The notes: generated by a model not told the origin, from the sequence alone. A stretch of 17,213 nucleotides of DNA from DATDPY01 sp964395765 (GCA_964395765.1 CAYNCU010000082.1:1-17213), one strand, 5' to 3'. Positions 7,132 through 15,385 are shown, numbered from the stretch's first letter. Numbers and translations are program-made.

Positions 7132-9279
7132 TTATAGTGACCACCATAAAACTATTAATATTAAAATTGTAATGGCCCAAATATAATAGGCCTGGATCTT
7201 TCCTGACTGAACAGCACGCGCCATCTTTCCAGCGAACCTGATGATCCATGCAGTTAATTTTACCAATCCATCAATCAATATCCTGTCCAACCAGCCAGTA
7301 ATATGTGCGATCAAAACTGAAAGTATGCCGAGGTTGTCAATAATTTTATCAAAGATTTTCCTGTCCACCCAGGAAGAAGCGACTGCAATTGAATTAAATG
7401 GTCTGACTAAAACAAATCGATAAAATCGATCGAGATACCAGTTGTTATAAGACAAAGCCTGGAAAAAATCAGGGGAGACGGTAATCCTGTTTACTCTCGG
7501 AAGGCTATTCTTCCTGACCATGTAAAGGTATATACCGGCGAATATCCCGGCTACCGATACAATTACTGATAAAAATGAAGTAAGGATATTATAATGTCCT
7601 GAAATAGTCGTTAAGGTGAAACTGAAATCCAGTGAAGGGGTTGAATTAAATACCGGGATACCGGGTTTAATATGAGCCATTACCCAGCTATAACCAGGAC
7701 TAAAAGGATTGATGGAGAAGATAATAGCCAGTGATAGTATGGCAAGCATAATTACCGGGATTTTGGCAATTGTCGGTCTTGGCTTCAGCCCTTCGGAAAT
7801 CGACGGTACCTGTGAATATAATTTCTGTAACCGGAATTCACCGAAAAAGGTAAGTGCCACCGCCCTTCCTATATAAAGCACGGTCAATAGGGAGGTAAGA
7901 AAACCGAAAAACGGGACAAGGTAGGCGAGCGTGATTCCTTTACCGGCAATAAACTGTGCCCAGGCAACGCTGCCGTTCAAAATGGTATCCTTGGAAAGAA
8001 ATCCTGAAAAAAAAGGAATTCCTGCAAGGGCAGCTGAAAATACGGAAAAGGTTATAAATACCACCGGCAATTTATTCTTCAGTCCTCCCATGAGGCGCAT
8101 ATCCTGGACATCAAAATCGATGTTATAAGCACTGGCCCTGTATTTTAATATACTCAAAGATTTTATGATCAATCCTGCGGCCAGGAAAAGCCCGGCTTTA
8201 AAAAAAGCGTGTGTAAATAAATGAAACAAAGCGGCTTCTTTCGCCCCTACTCCTACTCCCATGATCATAAATCCCAACTGGGAAATAGTGGAATAAGCAA
8301 GAACTTTTTTAAGGTCATATTGAGATAAGGCAGCTACCGCCCCCATAAAAGCGCTGATGGTCCCTGTAACCGCGATAATCGTGAGAACCGGTAAAGTAAG
8401 AACTGCATAAGTTCTGACAAGAAGAAATACGCCTGCGGTAACCATCGTTGCCGCATGGATCAGGGCAGAGACAGGGATCGGGCCTTCCATCGCTTCAGGC
8501 AACCATACCAATAACGGAAATTGAGCCGATTTGCCTGCTGCTGCAATAAATAATCCAAAGCCTGCAAAAAAAAGCCATGTCAATCCGTGGGTTACCACCA
8601 TAGGATGAGCAATGACGCCTGCCACATCTTTTTTGATCGCAATGAGATCGAAAGTGCCAAACCTGGACCAAAGGATCATCAATGCGATCATGAAACCGAT
8701 ATCAGCGATCCGGTTCACAATAAATGTTTTCCTTGCCGCCCGTGCGGCAGATGGTTTCCGGAACCAGAAACCGATCAGGACATAAGATGAAAATCCTATC
8801 AGCTCCCAGAAAATAAAAAGCATTAACAGGTTATCGGCCAGGATAAATCCAAGCATTGAAAAAGTAAAAAAGCCAAGTAAAGCAAAGAATCTCCTGTAAT
8901 GAAATTCACCTTTCATGTAATCGATTGAAAAAATATGCACTGCAAGGGAAATGATAAGCACCACCAGGCACATGAACACGGTAACATTGTCGAAGAGTAA
9001 GCCCAGCCTTATCGTGATATTACCGGAAACCGTCTTAATGTTTAACCAGTCAAATGTGAAATGAAAGGCTTGCCGGTTCCAGACATTGAAAAATAAAATA
9101 AACGAGGCGAATAATGCCAGACCCAACAGGACAGAAGCAACCATCCCTGAATTTAATTTTTCATTTTTATTAAAAAGATTTAAAATCAGAAATGAAAACA
9201 ACGGGAGGAGAATAAAGATCATCCCTGCTATTGCGGTGGGACAGGTAAAATGGGGTGTTATGTAATTAATATTGTCCAA
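7132..9279 (-). CDS. nuoL: NADH-quinone oxidoreductase subunit L
   Basis: This is the distal antiporter-like subunit of complex I, with the long lateral helix expected at the C-terminus. Landmarks are FWELIGFSSYVLIGFW (157-172, Glu159), AAGKSAQFPLLVWLPEAMEG (247-266, Lys250), ALIHAATMVTAG (272-283), YDLKKVLAYSTISQLG (321-336) and THAFFKAGLF (356-365). The family motif GPTPVS reads GPIPVS here (266-271). At 715 residues it is about 100 longer than the E. coli protein. The start is uncertain. TTG at 9279 follows directly on the nuoK stop and has AAAAGG six bases upstream. An in-frame TGA blocks anything further upstream. The alternative is ATG at 9222 (residue 20), which would give 696 residues starting MIFILLPLFSF and also fits the family. 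Confidence 0.95.
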   Translation of the reverse strand: MDNINYITPHFTCPTAIAGMIFILLPLFSFLILNLFNKNEKLNSGMVASVLLGLALFASFILFFNVWNRQAFHFTFDWLNIKTVSGNITIRLGLLFDNVTVFMCLVVLIISLAVHIFSIDYMKGEFHYRRFFALLGFFTFSMLGFILADNLLMLFIFWELIGFSSYVLIGFWFRKPSAARAARKTFIVNRIADIGFMIALMILWSRFGTFDLIAIKKDVAGVIAHPMVVTHGLTWLFFAGFGLFIAAAGKSAQFPLLVWLPEAMEGPIPVSALIHAATMVTAGVFLLVRTYAVLTLPVLTIIAVTGTISAFMGAVAALSQYDLKKVLAYSTISQLGFMIMGVGVGAKEAALFHLFTHAFFKAGLFLAAGLIIKSLSILKYRASAYNIDFDVQDMRLMGGLKNKLPVVFITFSVFSAALAGIPFFSGFLSKDTILNGSVAWAQFIAGKGITLAYLVPFFGFLTSLLTVLYIGRAVALTFFGEFRLQKLYSQVPSISEGLKPRPTIAKIPVIMLAILSLAIIFSINPFSPGYSWVMAHIKPGIPVFNSTPSLDFSFTLTTISGHYNILTSFLSVIVSVAGIFAGIYLYMVRKNSLPRVNRITVSPDFFQALSYNNWYLDRFYRFVLVRPFNSIAVASSWVDRKIFDKIIDNLGILSVLIAHITGWLDRILIDGLVKLTAWIIRFAGKMARAVQSGKIQAYYIWAITILILIVLWWSL

Positions 9280-9585
9280 TCAGCCTTTTAACTGGTTAAT
9301 TTTATCGATATCAGTCGTTTTGAATTGTCGATACACATTTAAAATTATGGCGAGGGCAACAGCGGCTTCGGCGGCTGCCAGGACGATTACAAATAAGGAA
9401 AAAATCTGTCCTGTAAAAAAGTTATTATCCAGCCTGCTGAAAGCGACAAAATTTATATTGGATGCATTGAGCATAAATTCGATACCCATTAAAACGACGA
9501 TCACATTTTTTTTAATGATCACGATCATAAGGCCTGTGATGAACAAGGCCACGCTTAAAATAATATAATTATCGATGGGTATCAT
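9280..9585 (-). CDS. nuoK: NADH-quinone oxidoreductase subunit K
   Basis: This 101-residue protein has three membrane helices and matches the usual NuoK length of about 100. The two buried glutamates of the proton path are present: Glu36 in GIEFMLNASN and Glu73 in AAAEAAVAL. I chose the ATG at 9585 rather than the longer frame start at 9630. The 15 extra residues are polar, absent from the family, and would deepen the overlap with nuoJ. The chosen ATG is preceded by GGAGAAA, one of the better ribosome-binding sequences in the window. The gene overlaps the 3' end of nuoJ by 17 bases. Confidence 0.94.
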   Translation of the reverse strand: MIPIDNYIILSVALFITGLMIVIIKKNVIVVLMGIEFMLNASNINFVAFSRLDNNFFTGQIFSLFVIVLAAAEAAVALAIILNVYRQFKTTDIDKINQLKG

Positions 9586-10105
9586 TTTCTCCGGTTTCAA
9601 ATTTTTTACCGGCCAGAAAGGAAGCGCCAATCAGGGCCATCAGAAGAAGTATGCCTGCGGTTTCAAAGGGCAGGATATATTCCGTCATTAACAGGATCCC
9701 GATTCCCTGGATCCGTGTGTTATCGGTCAGGCCGTTTGTTCCCGATACGTTACTTAACGGGAAATGCACTTGTAAAACGGCTGACAATAAAAGGATAAAA
9801 AAGGTTATTCCAAGGAGAATGCCCATCACTTGATTGGATGAAGCCGTCAGAATCTTTCCGCCCGAAACCCGGTTCGTCAGCATGATTCCAAAAACAAGCA
9901 GAATAAGAATACCCCCTGCATAAATAATGATCTGCGTTACCGCAATAAATTCAGCATTTGAAATCACATAAATGCCGGCAATGGCAATCAATGCCAATAC
10001 CAGCAGATAAACTGAATGAATGACATTTTTCCCGATAAGGATCAGCAATGCCGATGCAAGAATTATCGCCGAAAGAATATAAAATAAAATATTTATTTTA
10101 TCCAT
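9569..10105 (-). CDS. nuoJ: NADH-quinone oxidoreductase subunit J
   Basis: This 178-residue, five-helix protein of the complex I membrane arm carries the typical segments AVTQIIIYAGGILILLVFGI (about 54-73) and YILPFETAGILLLMALIGA (about 142-160). The second contains the conserved ILPFE. The frame is open to 10219, but translation from there would read through the NuoI tail in another frame and add 38 family-foreign residues. The ATG at 10105 follows the nuoI stop by one base (TGATATG), gives the normal length, and is chosen. The C-terminus overlaps nuoK by 17 bases. Confidence 0.94.
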   Translation of the reverse strand: MDKINILFYILSAIILASALLILIGKNVIHSVYLLVLALIAIAGIYVISNAEFIAVTQIIIYAGGILILLVFGIMLTNRVSGGKILTASSNQVMGILLGITFFILLLSAVLQVHFPLSNVSGTNGLTDNTRIQGIGILLMTEYILPFETAGILLLMALIGASFLAGKKFETGENDTHR

Positions 10106-10106
10106 A

Positions 10107-10907
10107 TCAGGAGTCGGAAGGGTTATTTCTTTCACCGGTATTTTCCTTCGGATTAATCCCGGGATCAGTTTCCGGGTTTTGGCTGGACGGAGAATCGGAA
10201 TTACCTGCTTTGTCTTCATTTTCCTTTTTTTTCTGAATCCCGGGTATTTTAATTTTCGGTTTTAATACCGGTTTCACAGGATTGGAGGAAGATGGCGCTG
10301 AAGGTGTAGTTACTTGTTGCTTTTTTTCATATTCCTCCCATTCTTTTCTTTTTTGACTGATTTCTTCCGACGTCAATGTGGCAAATGAAAATAAATGTTT
10401 TTTCACATCATATTCACTGAAATCGAATTTATCGGTCATTGTTAGACATTCAGTAGGACAAACGGTTGTACACAATCCGCAAAAACAGCATTTCGCCATA
10501 TCGATATCGAAGCGGGCTGCATAAATTTTCCTGGGTGTCCCATCCGAAGTTTTACCGAATTCTGAAGGGGACCGGATCGGGTCAATTTCGATGCAATCCA
10601 CCGGGCATATATTGGCGCATTTATCACACACAATGCAATCATCAATTTCATTATGAAGCTTATACCTCCCGTTATCCGGAACCGGAATTGTTTCGTGGGG
10701 AAAACGGACCGTAAATAATCCTTCATGATCAAAGTAATTTCCTTCCTTTATACCTACGGGATACCATCGCTTACGGGCATTGAACAAATGTTTCAGAGTA
10801 AGCATAAGTCCCGACCATAAGGTTGACACGGTCTCACTGATATTTCCCCAATAGGAATTGTTGGCTCCCTTAGTAAACCCCTTATTTATACGTTCAAGAT
10901 TATTCAT
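10107..10907 (-). CDS. nuoI: NADH-quinone oxidoreductase subunit I (TYKY-type ferredoxin) with a long C-terminal tail
   Basis: This subunit carries the two 4Fe-4S clusters (N6a and N6b) that pass electrons toward N2. Both CxxCxxCxxxCP motifs are present: Cys91/94/97/101 and Cys140/143/146/150. An N-terminal amphipathic segment (about 25-42) would anchor it to the membrane arm. With the start at ATG 10907 it is 266 residues. The frame is open to 10976, but the extra 23 residues lie inside nuoH, and the ATG at 10907 forms an ATGA overlap with the nuoH stop. NuoI is usually 150-190 residues; here residues from about 183 on form a charged coiled segment (KRKEWEEYEKK) and then a low-complexity tail rich in Pro, Lys, Asn, Glu and Ser to the end. 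The tail has no cysteines, and its role is unknown. Confidence 0.94.
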   Translation of the reverse strand: MNNLERINKGFTKGANNSYWGNISETVSTLWSGLMLTLKHLFNARKRWYPVGIKEGNYFDHEGLFTVRFPHETIPVPDNGRYKLHNEIDDCIVCDKCANICPVDCIEIDPIRSPSEFGKTSDGTPRKIYAARFDIDMAKCCFCGLCTTVCPTECLTMTDKFDFSEYDVKKHLFSFATLTSEEISQKRKEWEEYEKKQQVTTPSAPSSSNPVKPVLKPKIKIPGIQKKKENEDKAGNSDSPSSQNPETDPGINPKENTGERNNPSDS

Positions 10908-12010
10908 GGCATCCACAATCTCCAAAGTCCGGTAATAAATATAAGTATCAGCGCTGCAGGAGTAAGGTATTTCCACGATAACGACATAAGCTGGTCAACC
11001 CGCAATCTCGGGTAGGTCCACCGGACCCACATCTGAGCGATAATCAGAACGAGTGTTTTGGATAAGAGCCAGAAGGATCCCCAAAGGTTTCCTGCCAGGC
11101 TTCCCGGAATGCCACTTGTCCAGTCAGCTAATTTTAAGGTCCCGATATTAGGAAAGGGAGTATTCCAGCTGCCCAGGAATAATATTGTGGATAAGAGACA
11201 TACCAACAACATCATCCCGTATTCCGATAACATCAGGATGGCAAAACGAAAGCCCGTATATTCGGTATGGTAACCACCCACAAGTTCCGATTCAGCTTCC
11301 GGTAAATCAAAGGGTGCGCGGTTGCTTTCCGATAGTCCGGCGATAAAGAAAATAATAAAGACAAACAGGAAAAGAGGCATACGGAAAATATTCCACGACA
11401 AGATGCCTCCCACATGGGTAATATCTATGGAAGCAATCAGGCCAAAAAGGTAATTACTATGATCCTGAACTCCGGCCTGCTGAAATTGATCGATATAAAT
11501 ACCTTGTTGAATTGAAATATCCTGGAGGTTCAGGGTCTGGCAAAACATAACAACACAAAGTACGGACAATCCCAAAGGAACTTCATAAGAAACGATTTGT
11601 GCGGCGGAACGCATGGCCCCGAACAGGCTGAATTTTGAATTCGAACCCCAACCTGACATTAATATACCGATCACATCCAGGGAAACCACCGCGAGAAGAA
11701 AATATACGCCGGTCTCGATTCCCGATCCGGCAATTCCTGCAGTGAGCGGTATAACAGCATAGCCGGTAAATATTACAATAAATATGACTGAGGGCCCCAG
11801 GCGGAACAAAAGTTGATCTGCTGATTTATTGATGATGTCTTCCTTCTGGAGAAGTTTGATCAGGTCGGCTATGGTTTGAAGAATACCTTTATAACCTGTC
11901 TCCATGGGACCCAGGCGGTCCTGAATAAATGCGGAAATTTTCCGTTCCGCGTAGATGGCAATCACGGCAAACAAAAGAAGGAACGGAAGATAGAAAAGGA
12001 ATGTAATCAT
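10904..12010 (-). CDS. nuoH: NADH-quinone oxidoreductase subunit H
   Basis: This 368-residue membrane subunit forms the quinone chamber and connects the peripheral arm to the pumps. Motifs seen are AERKISAFIQDRLGP (21-35), LQTIADLIKLLQKED (44-58), SAAQIVSYEVPLG (135-147), the long quinone-site loop ESNRAPFDLPEAESE (228-242) continuing to GGYHTEY (245-251), and RWTYPRLRVDQLM (330-342). A linker at about 158-200 makes it somewhat longer than the E. coli protein. The ATG at 12010 has an in-frame stop two codons upstream, so no longer form exists. nuoH is the first nuo gene here. A TAGTTTTG element lies 25-32 bases upstream, so the nuoH-N unit probably has its own promoter. Confidence 0.96.
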   Translation of the reverse strand: MITFLFYLPFLLLFAVIAIYAERKISAFIQDRLGPMETGYKGILQTIADLIKLLQKEDIINKSADQLLFRLGPSVIFIVIFTGYAVIPLTAGIAGSGIETGVYFLLAVVSLDVIGILMSGWGSNSKFSLFGAMRSAAQIVSYEVPLGLSVLCVVMFCQTLNLQDISIQQGIYIDQFQQAGVQDHSNYLFGLIASIDITHVGGILSWNIFRMPLFLFVFIIFFIAGLSESNRAPFDLPEAESELVGGYHTEYTGFRFAILMLSEYGMMLLVCLLSTILFLGSWNTPFPNIGTLKLADWTSGIPGSLAGNLWGSFWLLSKTLVLIIAQMWVRWTYPRLRVDQLMSLSWKYLTPAALILIFITGLWRLWMP

Positions 12011-12034
12011 GAATTAATATTCCCGGTTAAACCG

Positions 12035-12042
12035 CAAAACTA
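12035..12042 (-). promoter_or_regulatory. Bacteroidota -7 promoter element for nuoH
   Basis: The minus strand reads TAGTTTTG, an exact match to the Bacteroidota consensus TAnnTTTG. It lies in the 83-base gap before nuoH, placing a transcription start about 18 bases before the ATG. No clear TTTG was found at the -33 position, so the call rests on the -7 box and its location. Confidence 0.5.
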
Positions 12043-12063
12043 ATACAATTAACCAATTATTAA

Positions 12064-12081
12064 GTTTTATGTTAATAAAAC
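12064..12081 (-). other. Short AT-rich hairpin between the small anchored protein gene and nuoH
   Basis: GTTTTAT at 12064-12070 pairs perfectly with ATAAAAC at 12075-12081 around a 4-base loop. It is 12 bases past the stop of the gene at 12094-12630. No strong T-run follows on the minus strand, so it would be at most a weak terminator or a processing signal. Its position supports a transcription boundary before nuoH. Confidence 0.3.
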
Positions 12082-12093
12082 GGACAATATCCT

Positions 12094-12630
12094 TTAGTTA
12101 TAGGGAACCTCGACCTGCAAAGTATTATCAGGAAAGTATTTTTCTATCATAATACTATCCTCCCTCAGATGATTATTTTTAGCGAACTGCGAAATCAATT
12201 TCTTTACCCTTTCCGGGCTTGGCATCAATACGGGATGCATGTTCAGGCTTGCCCTTATGACGCCGTTTACATTTATCATCCTTTCTTTCAGGTTGCCCGA
12301 CGGTGGAATATCATCACCAGCTTCGGCACCGATAAAGGCTTCAATTTTACCCTTATGAGTGGAATTATCCGGCTTCTTATAATAGATTATCATAATTGGT
12401 CCCTTCAACTGCCCTTCAATAATTTCATTTCTAATTCCGACAAACATGTTCTTCCAGATGGTATCCTGCATGTCGCCGGTAAATTCCTTCCCCCATATAT
12501 CCATGACATAGGGTCCGGCATTATCAATTTTGCGGACTTGAATTTTCTTAAATCCCCCTAAATGATAATACATTACCAATAACCCGACCGCAACTATGCC
12601 GGTAAGCAAATAAAAATATTTATTTTTCAC
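12094..12630 (-). CDS. Membrane-anchored protein of unknown function, possibly GyrI-like
   Basis: This 178-residue protein has one N-terminal membrane helix (about 6-22) after a lysine-rich start, then a soluble domain. The order of elements (KIQVRKIDNAGPYVMDIWG, then GPIMIIYYKKPDN, then GKIEAFIGAEAGDDIP) loosely resembles the GyrI-like / SOUL effector-binding fold, in which a 'GP' segment and a later 'iea.iGv' strand line a ligand pocket. This is a weak structural impression, not a firm family match. The start is GTG at 12630: an in-frame TGA lies four codons upstream, and the only near ATG (residue 20) would remove the membrane anchor. It lies 58 bases downstream of the ABC exporter and may be co-transcribed with it. 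Confidence 0.7.
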   Translation of the reverse strand: MKNKYFYLLTGIVAVGLLVMYYHLGGFKKIQVRKIDNAGPYVMDIWGKEFTGDMQDTIWKNMFVGIRNEIIEGQLKGPIMIIYYKKPDNSTHKGKIEAFIGAEAGDDIPPSGNLKERMINVNGVIRASLNMHPVLMPSPERVKKLISQFAKNNHLREDSIMIEKYFPDNTLQVEVPYN

Positions 12631-12688
12631 GCTTCGTAATCATGGCAGTTATTAAATGATACTTTTATTTGAGGCATTACAAAAATAT

Positions 12689-14449
12689 CTAAACAAGCTC
12701 CTTATACTGCATCTTATGGAGATGAGCATAATAACCACCTTTCTGCAGGAGTACATCATGCCTGCCGCTTTCAACAATGGCCCCTTTCTCAAAAACATGA
12801 ATTGTATTGGCATTTTGTATGGTCGAAAGCCTGTGAGCGATGACCAGTGATGTCCTGCCTTTCAAAACATTGGCGATGGCATGTTGAATGAGTTCTTCGG
12901 TTTCGGTATCAACCGAAGAGGTGGCCTCATCCAGTACAATAATGCGCGGATCGTAAACCATTGCCCTGATGAAGGAAATAAGCTGGCGCTGACCGACCGA
13001 AAGTGTTGCCCCTCTTTCCATCACATTATAATTCAACCCACCGGGCAGGCGTTCGATAAAGGTTTTTGCGCCGACCAGCTTTGCAGCATGAATAATTGCT
13101 TCTTCCGTGATATCGGGATCTCCCAGGGTAATATTATCCCTGATGGAACCGGAAAACAGGAACACATCCTGCAACACTACCCCGATACTTTTACGCAGAC
13201 CTTTCAGTTCGAACTCCCTGATATCAGTCCCGTCAATTTTTATGGATCCTTTATTGATTTCATAAAATCTTGTCAGCAGGTTGATCACCGATGTTTTGCC
13301 GGCCCCGGTAGCGCCAACCAGGGCAATAGTCTGTCCTGCATCGACTTTAAAATTAATATTCTTCAGCACATAATTGTCATTTTCATAGGCGAACCAGACA
13401 TCCCTGAATTCGACTTCCCCGCGGAGGGCATGGGGTGCAACTGATCCTTCATTCTGTATCATTTCGCGGGTATCCAGCAGTTTAATAATCCTCGACGAGC
13501 TTACGATTCCCATCTGAAGAATATTGTATCGGTCTGCAATCATCCGGATGGGGCGGAAAAACATTTGTATATACATAATAAATGCTATCAGTATGCCAAT
13601 CGTGACCACATTCTGGATTACCCCTTTGGCCCCGTACCATACCAGAAGTCCTATGCCGATAGCCTGGATCACCTCGGCGACAGGATAATAAACGGAATAA
13701 TACATGACCGACTTTAGGTTGGCCTTCCTGTGGTCATTATTGATCCTTCGAAATTTTTCGTATTCCCTTTTTTCAACATTAAATATCTGTACAATCGACA
13801 TTCCCGTAATATGTTCCTGAACGAAAGCATTCAGGTTGGCCACCGCGTTCCGGACTTCATTAAATGCAATTTTAATTTTCTCTTTAAAGATATAAGTACT
13901 TATGAGCAAAAGGGGCAGCATGGAAAGGCTTACCAGCGTGAGACGCCAATCGGTATAAAACATGATCACCAGGATAAATATCAACTGTAACAGGTTCCCG
14001 ATCATTTCGGCAAGTCCCTGGCTGAATACATCCGCTAATGTTTCTACGTCTGAGATATTTCGGGTAACAAGCCTTCCGATCGGAGTCTGATCATAAAACC
14101 TTAGTTTAAGATCCAGGAGATGCCGGAATAACCGGATCCGGATATCCCTGATCACGTGCTGGCCAAGCCAATCTGAATAATACGTATGCAGGTACTGGAC
14201 AACAGCTTCGAGCACCAGCAATGACAACAAAAGGATAATCATATTGACAAGTCCCTGGTAATTGCCTACGGCTACGTCATTGTCAATGGCTTTGGATATC
14301 AAATAAGGCATGATCGGACCCAGGACTGCAGTGGCTACGGTAAGAAACACCACGAGCACAAAAACACCCTTATAAGGTTTTACAAAGGTCAGGATTCTTC
14401 CAAGTACCTTAAAATCGAGTATATTACCGCTAATCTTTTCCTCTTCCAT
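12689..14449 (-). CDS. MsbA-like ABC exporter half-transporter
   Basis: This 586-residue fused permease-ATPase has six membrane helices (about 25-320) followed by a nucleotide-binding domain (about 344-586). Landmarks are Walker A GATGAGKTS (379-387), Q-loop Gln427 in VVLQDVFLF, signature LSVGQ (483-487, with Val in place of the first Gly of LSGGQ), Walker B IIVLDE (503-508) with catalytic Glu508, D-loop SSVD and H-loop His539. Length and order are those of homodimeric type IV exporters such as MsbA, LmrA or Sav1866. The substrate (lipid, drug or peptide) cannot be read from sequence. There is no peptidase domain, which argues against a bacteriocin exporter. The start at ATG 14449 is 13 bases after the truA stop, so the two are probably co-transcribed. 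Confidence 0.93.
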   Translation of the reverse strand: MEEEKISGNILDFKVLGRILTFVKPYKGVFVLVVFLTVATAVLGPIMPYLISKAIDNDVAVGNYQGLVNMIILLLSLLVLEAVVQYLHTYYSDWLGQHVIRDIRIRLFRHLLDLKLRFYDQTPIGRLVTRNISDVETLADVFSQGLAEMIGNLLQLIFILVIMFYTDWRLTLVSLSMLPLLLISTYIFKEKIKIAFNEVRNAVANLNAFVQEHITGMSIVQIFNVEKREYEKFRRINNDHRKANLKSVMYYSVYYPVAEVIQAIGIGLLVWYGAKGVIQNVVTIGILIAFIMYIQMFFRPIRMIADRYNILQMGIVSSSRIIKLLDTREMIQNEGSVAPHALRGEVEFRDVWFAYENDNYVLKNINFKVDAGQTIALVGATGAGKTSVINLLTRFYEINKGSIKIDGTDIREFELKGLRKSIGVVLQDVFLFSGSIRDNITLGDPDITEEAIIHAAKLVGAKTFIERLPGGLNYNVMERGATLSVGQRQLISFIRAMVYDPRIIVLDEATSSVDTETEELIQHAIANVLKGRTSLVIAHRLSTIQNANTIHVFEKGAIVESGRHDVLLQKGGYYAHLHKMQYKELV

Positions 14450-14462
14450 GAATTCTGGTAAA

Positions 14463-15212
14463 CTACAATTTTACAAATATATCCGGTGGGTATTCAACTT
14501 TGGCAAGATAAAGTCCATGGGCCGGGGCTGCAGGGCCCGCTGAACGGCGGTTTTTGCTTTTAATTATTTTTCGAAATTCAGGGATGGATATTTTCCCCTG
14601 CGATAGTTCAACTATTGTTCCGACAATAGCTCTTACCATCCCCCGCAGGAAACGATCGGAACGGATTTTAAATATTACCTGCTGATCATGCCTCATCCAG
14701 GAAGCTGAAATTAAATGGCAACGAAAATGTTTTACATCCGTTTTCACCCGGCTGAAGGATTGAAAATCATCATACTCAAGCAAAATACGGCTTGCTTCAT
14801 TAAGAAGGGTAAGATCAAGCGGTGAACGGATATACCAGGCCTGGCCGGTACGAAATGGATTTTTTTCAGCGATTACCCGGTATTCATATGTCCTGGAAAT
14901 TGCCGAGAATCGGGCATGGACATGATCGTGTACCGGATAGATTTTTTGAATGGAAATATCATCCGGCAGGAATCGGTTCAATCTCATTTTTAAATTGTTT
15001 TCATCAAAAGTTTTAATAACATCAAAATGAGCCACCTGTTGCAAGGCATGAACTCCAGCATCGGTACGACCGCTGCCAACCAGCTTTATTTCGTCTTTTA
15101 AAAGTAAGGTTATAGCCTGGCTGATCACCTCCTGAAGTCCACGAGCGTTTTTTTGTTCCTGCCAACCATGATAATTAGCACCTGAATAGCTTATTTCTGT
15201 AAAATACCGCAA
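14463..15212 (-). CDS. truA: tRNA pseudouridine(38-40) synthase TruA
   Basis: TruA converts uridines 38-40 in the anticodon arm of many tRNAs to pseudouridine. The 249-residue protein has the family landmarks YHGWQEQ (14-20), the catalytic motif GSGRTDAGVHA (46-56) with nucleophile Asp51, HARFSAISRTYEYRV and the C-terminal FLRGMVRAIVGTIVELSQGK. Length is normal. The start is TTG at 15212, giving MRYF, the usual N-terminus of Bacteroidota TruA; no ATG or GTG lies in frame close upstream. A TAATTTTG promoter element lies 21-28 bases before the start, implying a very short leader. It heads a likely unit with the ABC exporter. Confidence 0.95.
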   Translation of the reverse strand: MRYFTEISYSGANYHGWQEQKNARGLQEVISQAITLLLKDEIKLVGSGRTDAGVHALQQVAHFDVIKTFDENNLKMRLNRFLPDDISIQKIYPVHDHVHARFSAISRTYEYRVIAEKNPFRTGQAWYIRSPLDLTLLNEASRILLEYDDFQSFSRVKTDVKHFRCHLISASWMRHDQQVIFKIRSDRFLRGMVRAIVGTIVELSQGKISIPEFRKIIKSKNRRSAGPAAPAHGLYLAKVEYPPDIFVKL

Positions 15213-15232
15213 GGAAATTAAAAGGTTAGATG

Positions 15233-15240
15233 CAAAATTA
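15233..15240 (-). promoter_or_regulatory. Bacteroidota -7 promoter element for truA
   Basis: The minus strand reads TAATTTTG, an exact TAnnTTTG match. Twenty bases further upstream is TCTG, one mismatch from the -33 TTTG, at the normal 19-21 base spacing. The transcription start would be about 14 bases before the TTG codon. Confidence 0.5.
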
Positions 15241-15377
15241 AAGGATTTTGGGGATGAATGCAGATAGCTGAAATCAGAAGACGGATGTCAGGGAAGGAAT
15301 GCATTAGTGGTGGCGAATAAGATATCAATAGGCCGATTTAACTACCGGTATTGCCTGAAATTCTTAAATCTCATTGC

Positions 15378-15385
15378 TACATTTG
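15378..15385 (+). promoter_or_regulatory. Bacteroidota -7 promoter element for the DUF4293 gene
   Basis: The plus strand reads TACATTTG, an exact TAnnTTTG match, ending 22 bases before the ATG at 15408. A TTG at 15351-15353 is 24 bases upstream, slightly far for a -33 box. Together with the truA element this makes 15213-15407 a divergent promoter region. Nothing else was seen in that gap. Confidence 0.5.

Noticed and set aside
9586..9630. Upstream extension of NuoK
   Set aside because: Adds 15 polar residues outside the family and deepens the overlap with nuoJ.
10106..10219. Upstream extension of NuoJ
   Set aside because: Reads the coding region of the NuoI tail in another frame; NuoJ has normal length from 10105.
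10908..10976. Upstream extension of NuoI
   Set aside because: Adds 23 residues that lie inside nuoH and are absent from the family; the ATGA junction at 10907 is the better start.
12169..12561. 130-codon open frame on the plus strand
   Set aside because: Antisense to the anchored-protein gene, with a composition unlike the other proteins and no domain.
12680..12687. TATTTTTG match on the minus strand before the anchored-protein gene
   Set aside because: It follows the exporter stop directly in AT-rich DNA with no -33 partner; chance is likely and the gene may simply be co-transcribed.
12881..13444. 187-codon open frame on the plus strand
   Set aside because: It is fully antisense to the ATPase domain of the ABC exporter, whose motifs are all intact; the predicted protein has no recognisable domain.
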